A stretch of 64,000 nt of DNA, taken from assembly GCA_026129465.1 (NCBI GenBank), contig JAHCIA010000001.1:2741964-2805963 (forward strand), read 5' to 3'. This document shows, in pieces, positions 9,001 to 15,773 of the stretch. How positions within the stretch are numbered: the first letter of the stretch is position 1; each line of letters starts with the position of its first letter. Made by a program: the position numbers and the translations under genes. Under the pieces are notes generated by a model. That model ran no database searches, was not told the origin of the DNA, and was given only the letters and a program-made list of their open reading frames with translations. This stretch comes from Flavobacteriales bacterium. GTDB lineage: Bacteria; Bacteroidota; Bacteroidia; Flavobacteriales_F; PHOS-HE28.

Positions 9001-9804
9001 GATCCACACCAGCACCTGGTCCTCGGGGAAGGCGCCCGCGATGGTCACGGTGATGGAGTTGGTGGCGCCCTGCGTCACGTTCGCCGTGATGCTGGTGAAG
9101 TCCTCGTAGCCCGCCGTGGAGGTGGAGCTGTTGTTGATGTTGGCGTAAGTGACGTTGCTGATCTTCTCGAACTGCGTGCTGGTGGCGCCCGCTGTGCAAT
9201 AACCGCCGGCACAGGCCGCCGCGGAAACGTTCAGTGTGTATGCGCCATTGGCCTGCGCGGCATCGTAGAGCACCGGCACGTACCAGGTGCCTGCGGGCAG
9301 CGCCTCATAGAGCAAGGTGCCGTTGTTGTCGCCGCACGCCGTGAAATTGTTCGACGTGTTCAGCACATAGCCCGCGCCCGCAGGACAGGTGGGGCTCAGG
9401 AAGATCCAGACCAGGCCGAAGGCGGGATTGGTGCCGCAATAGCTGATGGTGACATTGGCGCAGGTGGTGGTGGTGAACGCGTGCCACACGGTGGGGTCCA
9501 GTCCGTCCAGAGGAGAGCCCGGCACGAAATCATTGGTATTGGTGGCGCCTGTGGTGGTGCCATTGAAGACCAGCTGCCCACCGACCGCCAATGGCAACGG
9601 GGTCACGTTGGAACAGAGGTCGTTGGCCGGGCCACCACCGCCCATTTCGGCCACTTGCACAGGAGCATCCTGCATGGTGGTGAAGCCTTGCAGCTTCAGC
9701 TTGGCGGGGTCGGCCTTGAGGGGCTGCGAGCCGGATTGTGCCACCAGCTGGCCAGCGAAGGCCAAGGCACAGAAGAGGGGGAAGAAGGCGTATTGTCGGG
9801 TCAT
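6049..9804 (-). CDS. Giant T9SS-secreted protein with GEVED domains and three copies of the shared 125-residue repeat
   Basis: 1251 residues. The signal peptide is MTRQYAFFPLFCALAFAGQ followed by LVAQ. Two N-terminal units each pair a pre-peptidase C-like beta domain with a GEVED domain, recognised by GYC-AGATSTQFEKISNVT, VWIDLNQNQIFEANEL or a variant, and YGQVEDYTV. Three tandem repeats follow at about residues 632, 754 and 876 (CDADAGTL opening, YTIHTLVYDP, LLIQGGGTICASLDVAGA). They are homologous to the repeats of the neighbouring gene. A third GEVED domain (about 1000-1165, YGEVEDYSLIV) precedes a type A T9SS sorting domain (NVFPNPNTGDFTVVY to GTYVLRFTT). GEVED domains occur in secreted Bacteroidota adhesins and enzymes; no catalytic domain is visible. 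Probably surface-exposed. Confidence 0.87.
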   Translation of the reverse strand: MTRQYAFFPLFCALAFAGQLVAQSGSQPLKADPAKLKLQGFTTMQDAPVQVAEMGGGGPANDLCSNVTPLPLAVGGQLVFNGTTTGATNTNDFVPGSPLDGLDPTVWHAFTTTTCANVTISYCGTNPAFGLVWIFLSPTCPAGAGYVLNTSNNFTACGDNNGTLLYEALPAGTWYVPVLYDAAQANGAYTLNVSAAACAGGYCTAGATSTQFEKISNVTYANINNSSTSTAGYEDFTSITANVTQGATNSITVTIAGAFPEDQVLVWIDLNQNQIFEANELMYSSPMGVGPHSGPITIPMSATLGNTRMRVRLHDATLGPNATPCGTSTYGQVEDYTVNIQEAGGGGPPPNDLCTGAVVQNLAPGGTVTYSGDNTGANVLAGTNFVVVWEAFTLSTCANVTINYCVPGSEFTNFLINVVNQCPDVLAGVLTGTFTACDVFFAELPAGTYWIPVLVDPPSTPDGPYSISVSATACGAPPPGYCAAGATSTQFEKISNVTFAGFNNNSTSTAGYEDFTSIQGNVTAGSSNPISVSTSNGFPEDQIYVWIDWNQNEVFEANELAWTSIISAGPTFTGSIQVPITAPNGATRMRVRLTDTHDGSEYANVINAVPCGNSTYGQVEDYTIVVSGALECDADAGTLSGGAETCFEDGPVQLNATPNGDAEVPPGFEVIYVLTEGAGLVIIDGGPDPSFEVGAIGTYTIHTLVYDPNTLDLDIVEIGVTTGFDVNALLIQGGGTICASLDVAGAVFEVVLCCDADAGTLSGGGAICYEDAPVTLAATPNGDADVPAGFETIYVLTQGAGLVIIDASPTPSFEVDALGTYTIHTLVYDPNTLDLSIVEPGVTTGFDVNALLIQGGGTICASLDVAGAAFAVILCCDADAGTLNGGGVVCFEGSPVTLSATPNGDAVVPPGFLTVYALTQGAGLVIIDAAAAPSFEVSALGTYTIHTLVYDPTTLDLSIVELGVTTGFDVNALLIQGGGTICASLDVAGAAFSVEECGGYCDAGADGTGLGLEERIINVTFAGINNNSPNASPAPPAYSDFTNVTGTVSPGQTYPIAIDVARNGANTSYSTNQVLVWIDLNQDEDFFDAGELVFTSIIGSVDIYTGNVTIPAGTPLGTTRMRIRLHDTHDGSQYTNNFNDTPCGLASYGEVEDYSLIVQPGVGIAEDIAGAGWNVFPNPNTGDFTVVYGGADALVAMDVFDVAGRAVHQESRYMTRGEAVWMALGGKLVPGTYVLRFTTDNHRHEQRIVVH

Positions 9805-9978
9805 GGGATGGGGTTCTGTGAAGGACGAGCGAAGTTGGGGACAAGGATCCGGGCTTTCGATCGTCCTTCGGGGTGGGTCAAGGGACTACTTTTCAACAGA
9901 TCCCCGTACGCGCTGTTCGGTGCCGGGGATACATCGATCCGACGGAAACCCTTCCGGCACCCACCAGCGCGGCGCTTC

Positions 9979-9986
9979 TACCTTTG
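9979..9986 (+). promoter_or_regulatory. Possible Bacteroidota -7 element (TACCTTTG) upstream of the aldehyde dehydrogenase gene
   Basis: TACCTTTG fits the TAnnTTTG -7 consensus and lies 9 bp before the ATG at 9996. No convincing -33 TTTG is seen about 19 bp upstream. The 191-bp divergent gap 9805-9995 holds no gene. Confidence 0.35.
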
Positions 9987-9995
9987 GGATCCTCC

Positions 9996-11438
9996 ATGGA
10001 ACGCCTGCAGAACCTGATCGATGGCACGCTGCGCCCGGCCGAAAGCGGCGCCTGGTTGGACGTGCATGCGCCCGCCACCGGCGGTGTGCTGGCCCGCTTG
10101 CCCGATAGCGATGAACGCGATGTGGAACTGGCCTGGCAGGCCGCCCGCAAGGCTTTCCCCGCCTGGAACGCGCTGGGGCGGGAGGGCCGCAGCAAGGTGT
10201 TGTTGAAACTGGCCGACCTGATCGAACGCGACCTGGAGCATTTCGCCAGGGACGAATCGCGCGACAACGGCAAGCCGCTCACCCTGGCGCGCAAGGTGGA
10301 CATCCCCCGCGCGGTGGCCAACTTCCGCTTCTTCGCCACGGCCATCCTGCACTTCCCCAGCGAGGCGCACCTGATGGACGATGTGGCGGTGAACTGGACG
10401 GACCGCCAGCCCATCGGTGTCGTCGGGTGCATCAGTCCGTGGAACCTGCCGCTCTACCTCTTCACCTGGAAGATCGCGCCCGCGCTGGCCACCGGCAATT
10501 GCGTGGTGGCCAAACCCAGCGAGGTGACACCGCTCACCGCTTATCGCATGAGCCAGCTGTGCACCGAAGCGGGCATGCCGCCGGGTGTGCTGAACATCGT
10601 GCACGGGTCGGGGCCCAAGGTGGGCGCGGCCATCACGGCGCATCCGGGCATCACGGCCATAAGCTTCACCGGCGGCACGCGCACCGGCGCGGAGATCGCA
10701 CGTGTGGCGGCGCCCATGTTCAAGAAGCTGAGCCTGGAACTCGGCGGCAAGAACCCCGTGCTGGTCTTCGCCGACTGCGACTTCGATGACATGCTGGCCA
10801 CCACCCTGCGCAGCAGCTTCACCAACCAGGGCCAGATCTGCCTGTGCGGCTCACGCATCCTCATACACCGCAGCATCTACGACCGCTTCAAGGAGGCCTT
10901 CGTGGCACGCGTGAAGGCCCTGCGCGTGGGCGATCCCGACGATTCCGCCAGCGACCTGGGTGCGGTGGTCTCCAAGGAGCACATGGAGAAGGTGCTCGCC
11001 TACATCGCGCTGGCCAGGGAGGAAGGCGGCAGCGTGCTCTGTGGCGGCGAACGCGTGATGCTCGATGGTCCGCTGCGGGACGGCTGGTACATCGCCCCCA
11101 CGGTGATCGAGGGCCTCGGCCCTGACTGCCGCACCAACCAGGAGGAGATCTTCGGACCGGTGGTGACGCTGCAAGCCTTCGATGACGAGGAGCAGGCCGT
11201 GGCCCTGGCCAACGCCACGCCCTACGGCCTGGCCGCCGTGCTGTGGACGCGCGACCTGAAGCGCAGCCACCGCGTGGCGCGCGCGCTGCAGGCCGGCATC
11301 GTGTGGGTGAATTGCTGGATGGTCCGCGACCTGCGCACCCCCTTCGGCGGCGTGAAGCAGAGCGGCGTGGGACGCGAGGGCGGCGTGGACGCGTTGCGCT
11401 TCTTCACCGAAGCGAAGAACGTGTGCATCAGGCTTTGA
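9996..11438 (+). CDS. Aldehyde dehydrogenase, probably 2-aminomuconic semialdehyde dehydrogenase
   Basis: 480 residues, the normal ALDH length, from MERLQNLIDGTLRP. Motifs: the nucleotide-fold region VVGCISPWNLPLYLFTWK and VVAKPSEVTP, the catalytic glutamate in LSLELGGKNP, the catalytic cysteine in NQGQICLCGSRI, and EEIFGPVV. The GQICLC context is typical of the aminomuconate/hydroxymuconate semialdehyde subfamily. Known reaction: NAD+-dependent oxidation of 2-aminomuconate semialdehyde to 2-aminomuconate, the step after ACMSD. HAO and ACMSD lie about 8 kb away on the other strand, separated by two giant secreted genes. 2-hydroxymuconate semialdehyde dehydrogenase is the alternative; the local HAO/ACMSD favours the amino form. 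Confidence 0.85.
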   Translation: MERLQNLIDGTLRPAESGAWLDVHAPATGGVLARLPDSDERDVELAWQAARKAFPAWNALGREGRSKVLLKLADLIERDLEHFARDESRDNGKPLTLARKVDIPRAVANFRFFATAILHFPSEAHLMDDVAVNWTDRQPIGVVGCISPWNLPLYLFTWKIAPALATGNCVVAKPSEVTPLTAYRMSQLCTEAGMPPGVLNIVHGSGPKVGAAITAHPGITAISFTGGTRTGAEIARVAAPMFKKLSLELGGKNPVLVFADCDFDDMLATTLRSSFTNQGQICLCGSRILIHRSIYDRFKEAFVARVKALRVGDPDDSASDLGAVVSKEHMEKVLAYIALAREEGGSVLCGGERVMLDGPLRDGWYIAPTVIEGLGPDCRTNQEEIFGPVVTLQAFDDEEQAVALANATPYGLAAVLWTRDLKRSHRVARALQAGIVWVNCWMVRDLRTPFGGVKQSGVGREGGVDALRFFTEAKNVCIRL

Positions 11439-11674
11439 CGGCGGAACAGGACCGCGAAGAGACACGGATCCGCGGCAGCATGGCGTAGGAGCGCATGGAT
11501 ATCCTCATGCCTTAGGAAATACTTCGCGGGCTTTGGGCAGGGCCATGCGTCACAGGCTCTCGGCGGGTGTGGTCGAGGTAGGTGTGGGACAGTGAACGCC
11601 CGGCCCGATCGTTAACTCTTCTTATTTCCGTTGAGCCCGTTGTCGCTCACCATAACCTTGGTGTGGCCCGCACC

Positions 11675-12037
11675 ATGCGCATCGGCACCTTGTTCGCCCT
11701 GGTCGTAACACTCATCTCCTGTGGCCGTGAACAGGACGCCTGGGTGGAAACGGACCCATGGGCCCTTCGACCGCAGGACATTCATGGGCGTGCTACGAAG
11801 CTGGACCTGGATGCCATCGTGTTCGATACCGCCCAACGCACTTGCGCGCTCTTCGTAGCCGTCCGGTCAGGGGCACTGGAGGATCCTGCCGTCTTCGGCG
11901 GCGAGATCGATGACTCGATGGTCCATTGGAACCTGTGCCCCGGGGGCACCATGGTGGCCTGTGCCCCGGCTTCCGCAGCGGACGGGAATACGATCCCGGT
12001 GGGCATTCCCTGGCCGTATTCGGCTCAGGATCTATAG
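11675..12037 (+). CDS. Small lipoprotein, probably truncated at its C-terminus by a repeat
   Basis: 120 residues. MRIGTLFALVVTLISCGREQ is a lipoprotein signal with lipobox LISC. The body has no family I recognise. The last codons and the stop lie inside a repeated sequence (12017-12093) that recurs at 14268-14344 outside any intact gene. The protein therefore probably ends prematurely on repeat DNA, and the C-terminal residues (YSAQDL) are repeat-encoded. An upstream in-frame start at 11582 exists, but its added 31 residues would bury the lipobox. The 236-bp gap from 11439 to 11674 shows nothing I can assign. Confidence 0.5.
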   Translation: MRIGTLFALVVTLISCGREQDAWVETDPWALRPQDIHGRATKLDLDAIVFDTAQRTCALFVAVRSGALEDPAVFGGEIDDSMVHWNLCPGGTMVACAPASAADGNTIPVGIPWPYSAQDL

Positions 12038-12093
12038 ATGGTCCGGCAGTTCACAAGCGCAGGGTCCCTTCGGAGAGCCTGCGGAGGTTTGGA
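12017..12093 (+). repeat. REP-like repeat, outlying copy with 3' palindrome
   Basis: About 77 bp matching 14268-14344 with roughly seven differences. It starts TATTCGGCTC and runs through TTCACAAGCGCAGGGTCCC to a GCAGGGTC-type palindrome and CGGAGGTTTGG. Outside these limits the two sites differ completely, which defines the element. It supplies the stop codon of the lipoprotein gene. The rest of the gap to 12324 is AT-rich and shows no gene. Confidence 0.8.
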
Positions 12094-12323
12094 GACTGCG
12101 TACACGTATGCGTGTCATGCACAAAATGAACGATCACCTGCGCGCTGTTCAACTGTCATAGGCCCTACTAGAAATACCACTTTCATTATACCATATCTGT
12201 GACGATCAGCTCAATGTCCTAGTGCCCGACACCTTTCAGACCGTCCAGGATCATCGGAACTGACGAATGTTATCGTTCATGATCCGCCAAGACCTCATCT
12301 TGCCCCTACCAAACCTACCCATC

Positions 12324-13688
12324 ATGGAACGATCATTTTTCATACTCATACTTACAGGAGTCCTCCACGTGCCTGGCTTCGGCCAGGACCAACCGCCGAA
12401 CCTCATCGCCAACGGCGACTTCCAGCAGATAAGCCGCAAGGTCACCACGTGGGACCAACTGGACCGGGCCGATGGCTGGAGCAATGCCAATGCGGGGTCC
12501 GTGGATCTGTTCGGTGCTGGCGCTTGCGCGAACAGCACCGGCTCGCCGAACAACGCACTGGGCTCCAGCGCAGCATTCAGCGGCGACCATTATGCCGGAT
12601 TCGTGGCGTTCAAGGATGACCAGCGCTGGAACCCCAAACGATCCGTGAATGGTCGTTCCGAAGAGGCCACCCGACCCGCGTGGAACCAATACAGCGAATA
12701 CTTGCAGACCGCACTCAATGCTCCACTTGCTGCGGGACAGGACTATGAGGTCTCCTTCCGCGTGAAGCTGGCGCAGGAAAGCGATCGGGCCGTGGCTGGC
12801 ATCGGCGCTCATCTGTCCCCTGCAGCCCTGGCCCAACGCACCAACGCGCACCTCACCATGATGCCTGAAGTGTTCACCCGAACGGTGATCAGCGAGCGTG
12901 GCAACTGGACCGAAGTAAAGGGCGTATTCAAGGCGGAAGGGGATGAACGCTTCTTGGTGATCGGTGCCTTTCCGGCAGCAGGCCTCGAGCCTCAAAAGGT
13001 GATCGAAGGGGGTGACAGCCAGCGTGCCTATTACTACATCGACGGCATAAGCGTGCGCCTGAAGCCAGAAGATGATCGCGACAAGGATGGCATTCCCGAC
13101 AAGGATGACCTGTGCCCGGATCAAGCGGGACCGGCTGCCACCCAAGGTTGCCCGGACAGCGATGGTGATGGCGTTGCTGACAAGGACGACAAATGCCCCA
13201 CTGCGGCCGGTATGGCCAAGTGGGATGGCTGCCCCGATAGCGATGGGGACGGCATACCGGACCATTTGGACAAATGCCCGAACGTGGCTGGCGTAGCGGC
13301 CATGAAAGGCTGCCCTGAGGTGAAGGAAGAGACGCGCCGCCTCTTCGAGAAGGCCCTCACCGGTGTGAAGTTCGAGACCGGCAGCGCCAGGATCACCAAG
13401 GCCAGCCTGGGCATCCTGGACGATGTTGTGAAGGTGATGGAAGATCACCCCTCCTACAACCTGGACATCCACGGCCACACGGACAACACCGGAAATGCGG
13501 ACAAGAACCTGCAACTGAGCAAGGACCGCGCTGCATCAGTGAAGGCCTACCTGGTAAGCAAGGGGGTGGAAGCCGCACGCTTGCGCAGTGAAGGCTTCGG
13601 GCAGACAAGCCCCATAGGGGACAACGGTACCGCGGAAGGCCGCGCCAGGAACCGCCGCGTCGAATTCAAGGTGACCTTCTTCGACTAA
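12324..13688 (+). CDS. OmpA-family outer-membrane protein with thrombospondin type 3 repeats
   Basis: 454 residues from MERSFFILILTGVLHVPGFG, which forms a signal peptide cleaved near GQDQ; 19 upstream in-frame residues would spoil it. Residues 25-245 are a beta-rich N-terminal domain of the kind found before OmpA modules (NLIANGDFQ, and GQDYEVSFRVKLA). Residues about 250-330 hold calcium-binding thrombospondin type 3 repeats (DRDKDGIPDKDDLCP, CPDSDGDGVADKDDKCP and a third). Residues about 345-454 are an OmpA peptidoglycan-binding domain (LDIHGHTDNTGNADKNLQLS, RVEFKVTF). Expected location: outer membrane, gripping the cell wall. It sits alone between repeat-rich spacers, with a strong hairpin after its stop. 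Confidence 0.88.
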   Translation: MERSFFILILTGVLHVPGFGQDQPPNLIANGDFQQISRKVTTWDQLDRADGWSNANAGSVDLFGAGACANSTGSPNNALGSSAAFSGDHYAGFVAFKDDQRWNPKRSVNGRSEEATRPAWNQYSEYLQTALNAPLAAGQDYEVSFRVKLAQESDRAVAGIGAHLSPAALAQRTNAHLTMMPEVFTRTVISERGNWTEVKGVFKAEGDERFLVIGAFPAAGLEPQKVIEGGDSQRAYYYIDGISVRLKPEDDRDKDGIPDKDDLCPDQAGPAATQGCPDSDGDGVADKDDKCPTAAGMAKWDGCPDSDGDGIPDHLDKCPNVAGVAAMKGCPEVKEETRRLFEKALTGVKFETGSARITKASLGILDDVVKVMEDHPSYNLDIHGHTDNTGNADKNLQLSKDRAASVKAYLVSKGVEAARLRSEGFGQTSPIGDNGTAEGRARNRRVEFKVTFFD

Positions 13689-13709
13689 GCCATCCCCAGC
13701 GATCCAGCA

Positions 13710-13750
13710 ACGGGTGCATGGTGTTCCAAGAGGGAGCATCATGCACCCGT
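13710..13750 (+). terminator. Strong hairpin after the OmpA gene, probable terminator
   Basis: Perfect 11-bp arms ACGGGTGCATG / CATGCACCCGT (13710-13720, 13740-13750). The stem continues inward with two G-T pairs to 18 bp and a 5-nt loop. It begins 22 bp after the stop at 13688. There is no U-run behind it, so termination is likely but not certain. Confidence 0.5.
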
Positions 13751-13780
13751 ATCGCGTTATGTGCGGCTGCGCCAATCGAA

Positions 13781-13940
13781 GCGCGTAGCCGCAGGCTACG
13801 CGCAATGCTGGAGGCTCTCGTTAGCATCTGGCCACACACGTTCAGTTGCGTACGGGATAGGTAGCCACCGGCTACCATGCTTCTTTTCTTGTCGAGCGTA
13901 GCCGCAAGCTACGCTCAGAGGCACGGCCACGCTTAGCGCA
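13781..13940. repeat. Palindromic REP-like block A (GTAGCC/GGCTAC family)
   Basis: Contains a perfect 10-bp-arm palindrome GCGCGTAGCC-N3-GGCTACGCGC (13781-13803), a smaller GGTAGCC-N3-GGCTACC (13860-13876), and GAGCGTAGC-N5-GCTACGCTC (13894-13916). The same three elements recur in the same order and spacing in block B, exactly 790 bp downstream. No coding potential is seen. Confidence 0.9.
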
Positions 13941-14006
13941 TTGGGGCATCAGGACCACGAGTCACAGATTCGCGGCAGCGGGGTCAAACGGATCACATCC
14001 AGGCCC

Positions 14007-14343
14007 CCGCAGGGTCTCCCCTTCGGGACCCTGCGGAGAACTCGACCCTGCAATACAGGTGCGCAGGGTCCCCTTCGTACCTCGGGAGACCCTGCGGAGG
14101 CTTTGAAGGCACGACCTAACCGTGGCAGGGGTCGCTCCCAGAGGACCCTGCAATACAGGTGCGCAGGCCCCCCTTCGTACCTCGGGAGACCCTGCGGAGG
14201 TATAGTCTCCGCTTCGGGACCCTGCGGGGAACTCGGCAACACGTCTACCAACTACACATTATTGCCTTATTCGGCTCCGGATCTTTAGTTGATCCAGCAG
14301 TTCACAAGCGCAGGGTCCCTTCGGAGACCCTACGGAGGTTTGG
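14007..14343. repeat. Cluster of GCAGGGTC/GACCCTGC palindromes (second REP-like family)
   Basis: Copy 1: CCGCAGGGTC (14007-14016) and GACCCTGCGG (14027-14036). Copy 2: GCAGGGTC (14063-14070) and GACCCTGC (14088-14095). Copy 3, with a degraded left arm, ends at 14195; a half copy lies at 14205-14226; copy 5 lies at 14310-14333 with one mismatch. Copies 2 and 3 are part of a 57-bp direct repeat (14044-14100 and 14144-14200) with two differences. The spacer sequences are mostly CCCCTTCG-type loops. Further copies lie at 12059-12083 and 17137-17171. Confidence 0.85.
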
Positions 14344-14344
14344 G
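14268..14344 (+). repeat. REP-like repeat, second copy of the 12017-12093 element
   Basis: Matches the element that ends the lipoprotein gene, at about 70 of 77 positions. Here it runs directly into the transposase remnant, which becomes recognisable a few bases after the conserved part. Confidence 0.8.
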
Positions 14345-14539
14345 ACGACACTTCAAGGTGTGGACGCACGACAACACCCCTTGCAACTCCAGTCCTTCAC
14401 CGTACGGCAGAAGGCGGACTACATCCACGACAACCCGGTGCGTGCCGGTCAGGTGGACCAGCCACGCGACTACCTCTACAGCTCGGCACGCGACTACCAG
14501 GACGAGCCCGGCCTGCTGAAGGTGGAGCGGGTGTGGTGA
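14345..14539 (+). pseudogene. C-terminal remnant of a REP-associated tyrosine transposase (RAYT, Y1-type), frameshifted
   Basis: One frame encodes FKVWTHDNTP (from about 14352). The next frame encodes SFTVRQKADYIHDNPVRAG followed by DYLYSSARDYQ and a stop at 14537-14539. Together these give the C-terminal signature of RAYT/Y1_Tnp transposases (W---N-P, then YIH-NPVRAG-V--P-DY-YSSAR-Y). A one-base frameshift around 14377 separates the halves. The N-terminal HUH and tyrosine region is absent, replaced upstream by REP-like DNA. RAYTs are known to act on REP palindromes, and here the fragment is surrounded by palindromes. Inactive as it stands. Confidence 0.8.
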
Positions 14540-14570
14540 GCTATCCGCGTATGGCTGTGCGCGGCTTTCT

Positions 14571-14732
14571 GCGCGTAGCCTGCGGCTACGCGCAACACCG
14601 TAGGCTCTCCGTAGCCTGTGGCTACGCGCGCTTCGTGTTACGCTGGGTGGGTAGCCACAGGCTACCGTGCTCCGGTGCTTGTCGAGCGTAGCCGCAGGCA
14701 ACGCTCAGATCCCGGCCACGCTACGCGCAGAG
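14571..14732. repeat. Palindromic REP-like block B (GTAGCC/GGCTAC family)
   Basis: GCGCGTAGCC-N3-GGCTACGCGC (14571-14593) and GTAGCC-N3-GGCTAC (14611-14625) are perfect, as is GGTAGCC-N3-GGCTACC (14650-14666). GAGCGTAGC-N5-GCAACGCTC (14684-14706) has one mismatch. Three of these match block A at an offset of exactly 790 bp. Blocks A and B flank the transposase remnant as direct repeats. Confidence 0.9.
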
Positions 14733-14994
14733 GGGGGGAATCATCAACCCTCAACAATCGTTTGCCCATAAAGCACTTGGCGGCATTGATTGATGAAGAC
14801 CACCTTTAACACATTGACCTCCTCGGTCACCGGCTTTGTGGCACTGAGAAAGTCATTGCTCATGCTATCGAGCTCATCATAAAGTCTAGAGGCCATCTCA
14901 AAAATAGTTGAGGTGTCCTGAGCCATGAACAACGGGCGTTTGACAACCGAAGAAGGGAGGGTCTTGATCCTTTCACCGTGCATGTCCTCTTTCG

Positions 14995-15773
14995 ATGTCC
15001 AAAACGATGGACTGCACGGACGCCCAGTGGGAAGCGGTCAAGGACCTGCTCTCACCTATTCAAGAGAGGACCGAGACGCGTGGCAGGAAGCCACTGGATG
15101 CTCGGGAGGTGTTCAATGGGGTATTATGGATCTGCCGGACAGGAGCCAGATGGCAGGATCTTCCACCGCGCTACCCTCCTTACCAGTCGTGCCATCGGTA
15201 CTTCCAGCGCTGGTGTCAGCAGGGCGTATGGGACAAGGTGCTGTGGGCCTTGGCGCAGGACCTCAAACGAAGAGGGAAGATCGACATCACAGAATGCTTC
15301 ATCGATGGCACCTTCTCCAGTGCCAAAAAAGGGGGCTCCATATCGGCCCGACTAAGCGAGGTAAAGGCACCAAGATCATGGTCGTCACAGACGCTGCTGG
15401 TCTTCCTATCGCCGTACGGACCTTCGGAGCCAGCACCCACGAAGTGAAGCTCGTGACCCAAACGCTGGCCGCGCGTTTCATGGAAGAATTGCCCCAAGTG
15501 CTCATCGGCGACAAGGCCTACGATAGCGATCAGCTCGATCGCAAGCTCAAGCGCAGGAAGGTCCGCATGATCGCACCGAACCGCGCAGGGCGTTCAAAAT
15601 CCCAAGATGGAAGGGAGCTTCGCAGATACAAGCGGAGATGGAAGGTGGAGCGATGCTTCGCCTGGCTCAACAACTTCAGGCGTACTGTGGTCCGCTACGA
15701 GTATCACAGCATCAACTTCCTGGGCTTCGTCCAGCTCGCTTGTGCCATGATCCTCATGCGCAAACTATTTTGA
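14995..15773 (+). CDS. IS5-family transposase, two overlapping frames (probable -1 programmed frameshift)
   Basis: The first frame starts at 14995 ([20 protein letters not shown]) and carries the N-terminal DUF4096-like region [20 protein letters not shown] and the first catalytic Asp in [14 protein letters not shown]. On its own it ends at 15447. The C-terminal half lies in the -1 frame to 15773, with the second Asp in [12 protein letters not shown] and the Glu in [17 protein letters not shown]. The frames join at A6G5 (15325-15335), a typical slippery run for IS427-group elements. The fused product is about 260 residues, full length for the group. All DDE residues are present, so the element may be active; a random one-base mutation cannot be excluded. 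Confidence 0.85.
15325..15335 (+). promoter_or_regulatory. Probable frameshift site AAAAAAGGGGG in the IS transposase
   Basis: Read as GCC AAA AAA GGG GGC in the first frame. A one-base backward slip on the A run enters the frame encoding the C-terminal half of the transposase. Transcriptional slippage would give the same product. Confidence 0.6.

Noticed and set aside
14159..14539. A complete 126-residue gene
   Set aside because: The first 60 codons are palindromic repeat DNA; only the C-terminal part resembles a transposase.
14744..14983. Independent 79-residue gene
   Set aside because: Its first half is IS DNA; the second half is the displaced 3' end of the interrupted gene.
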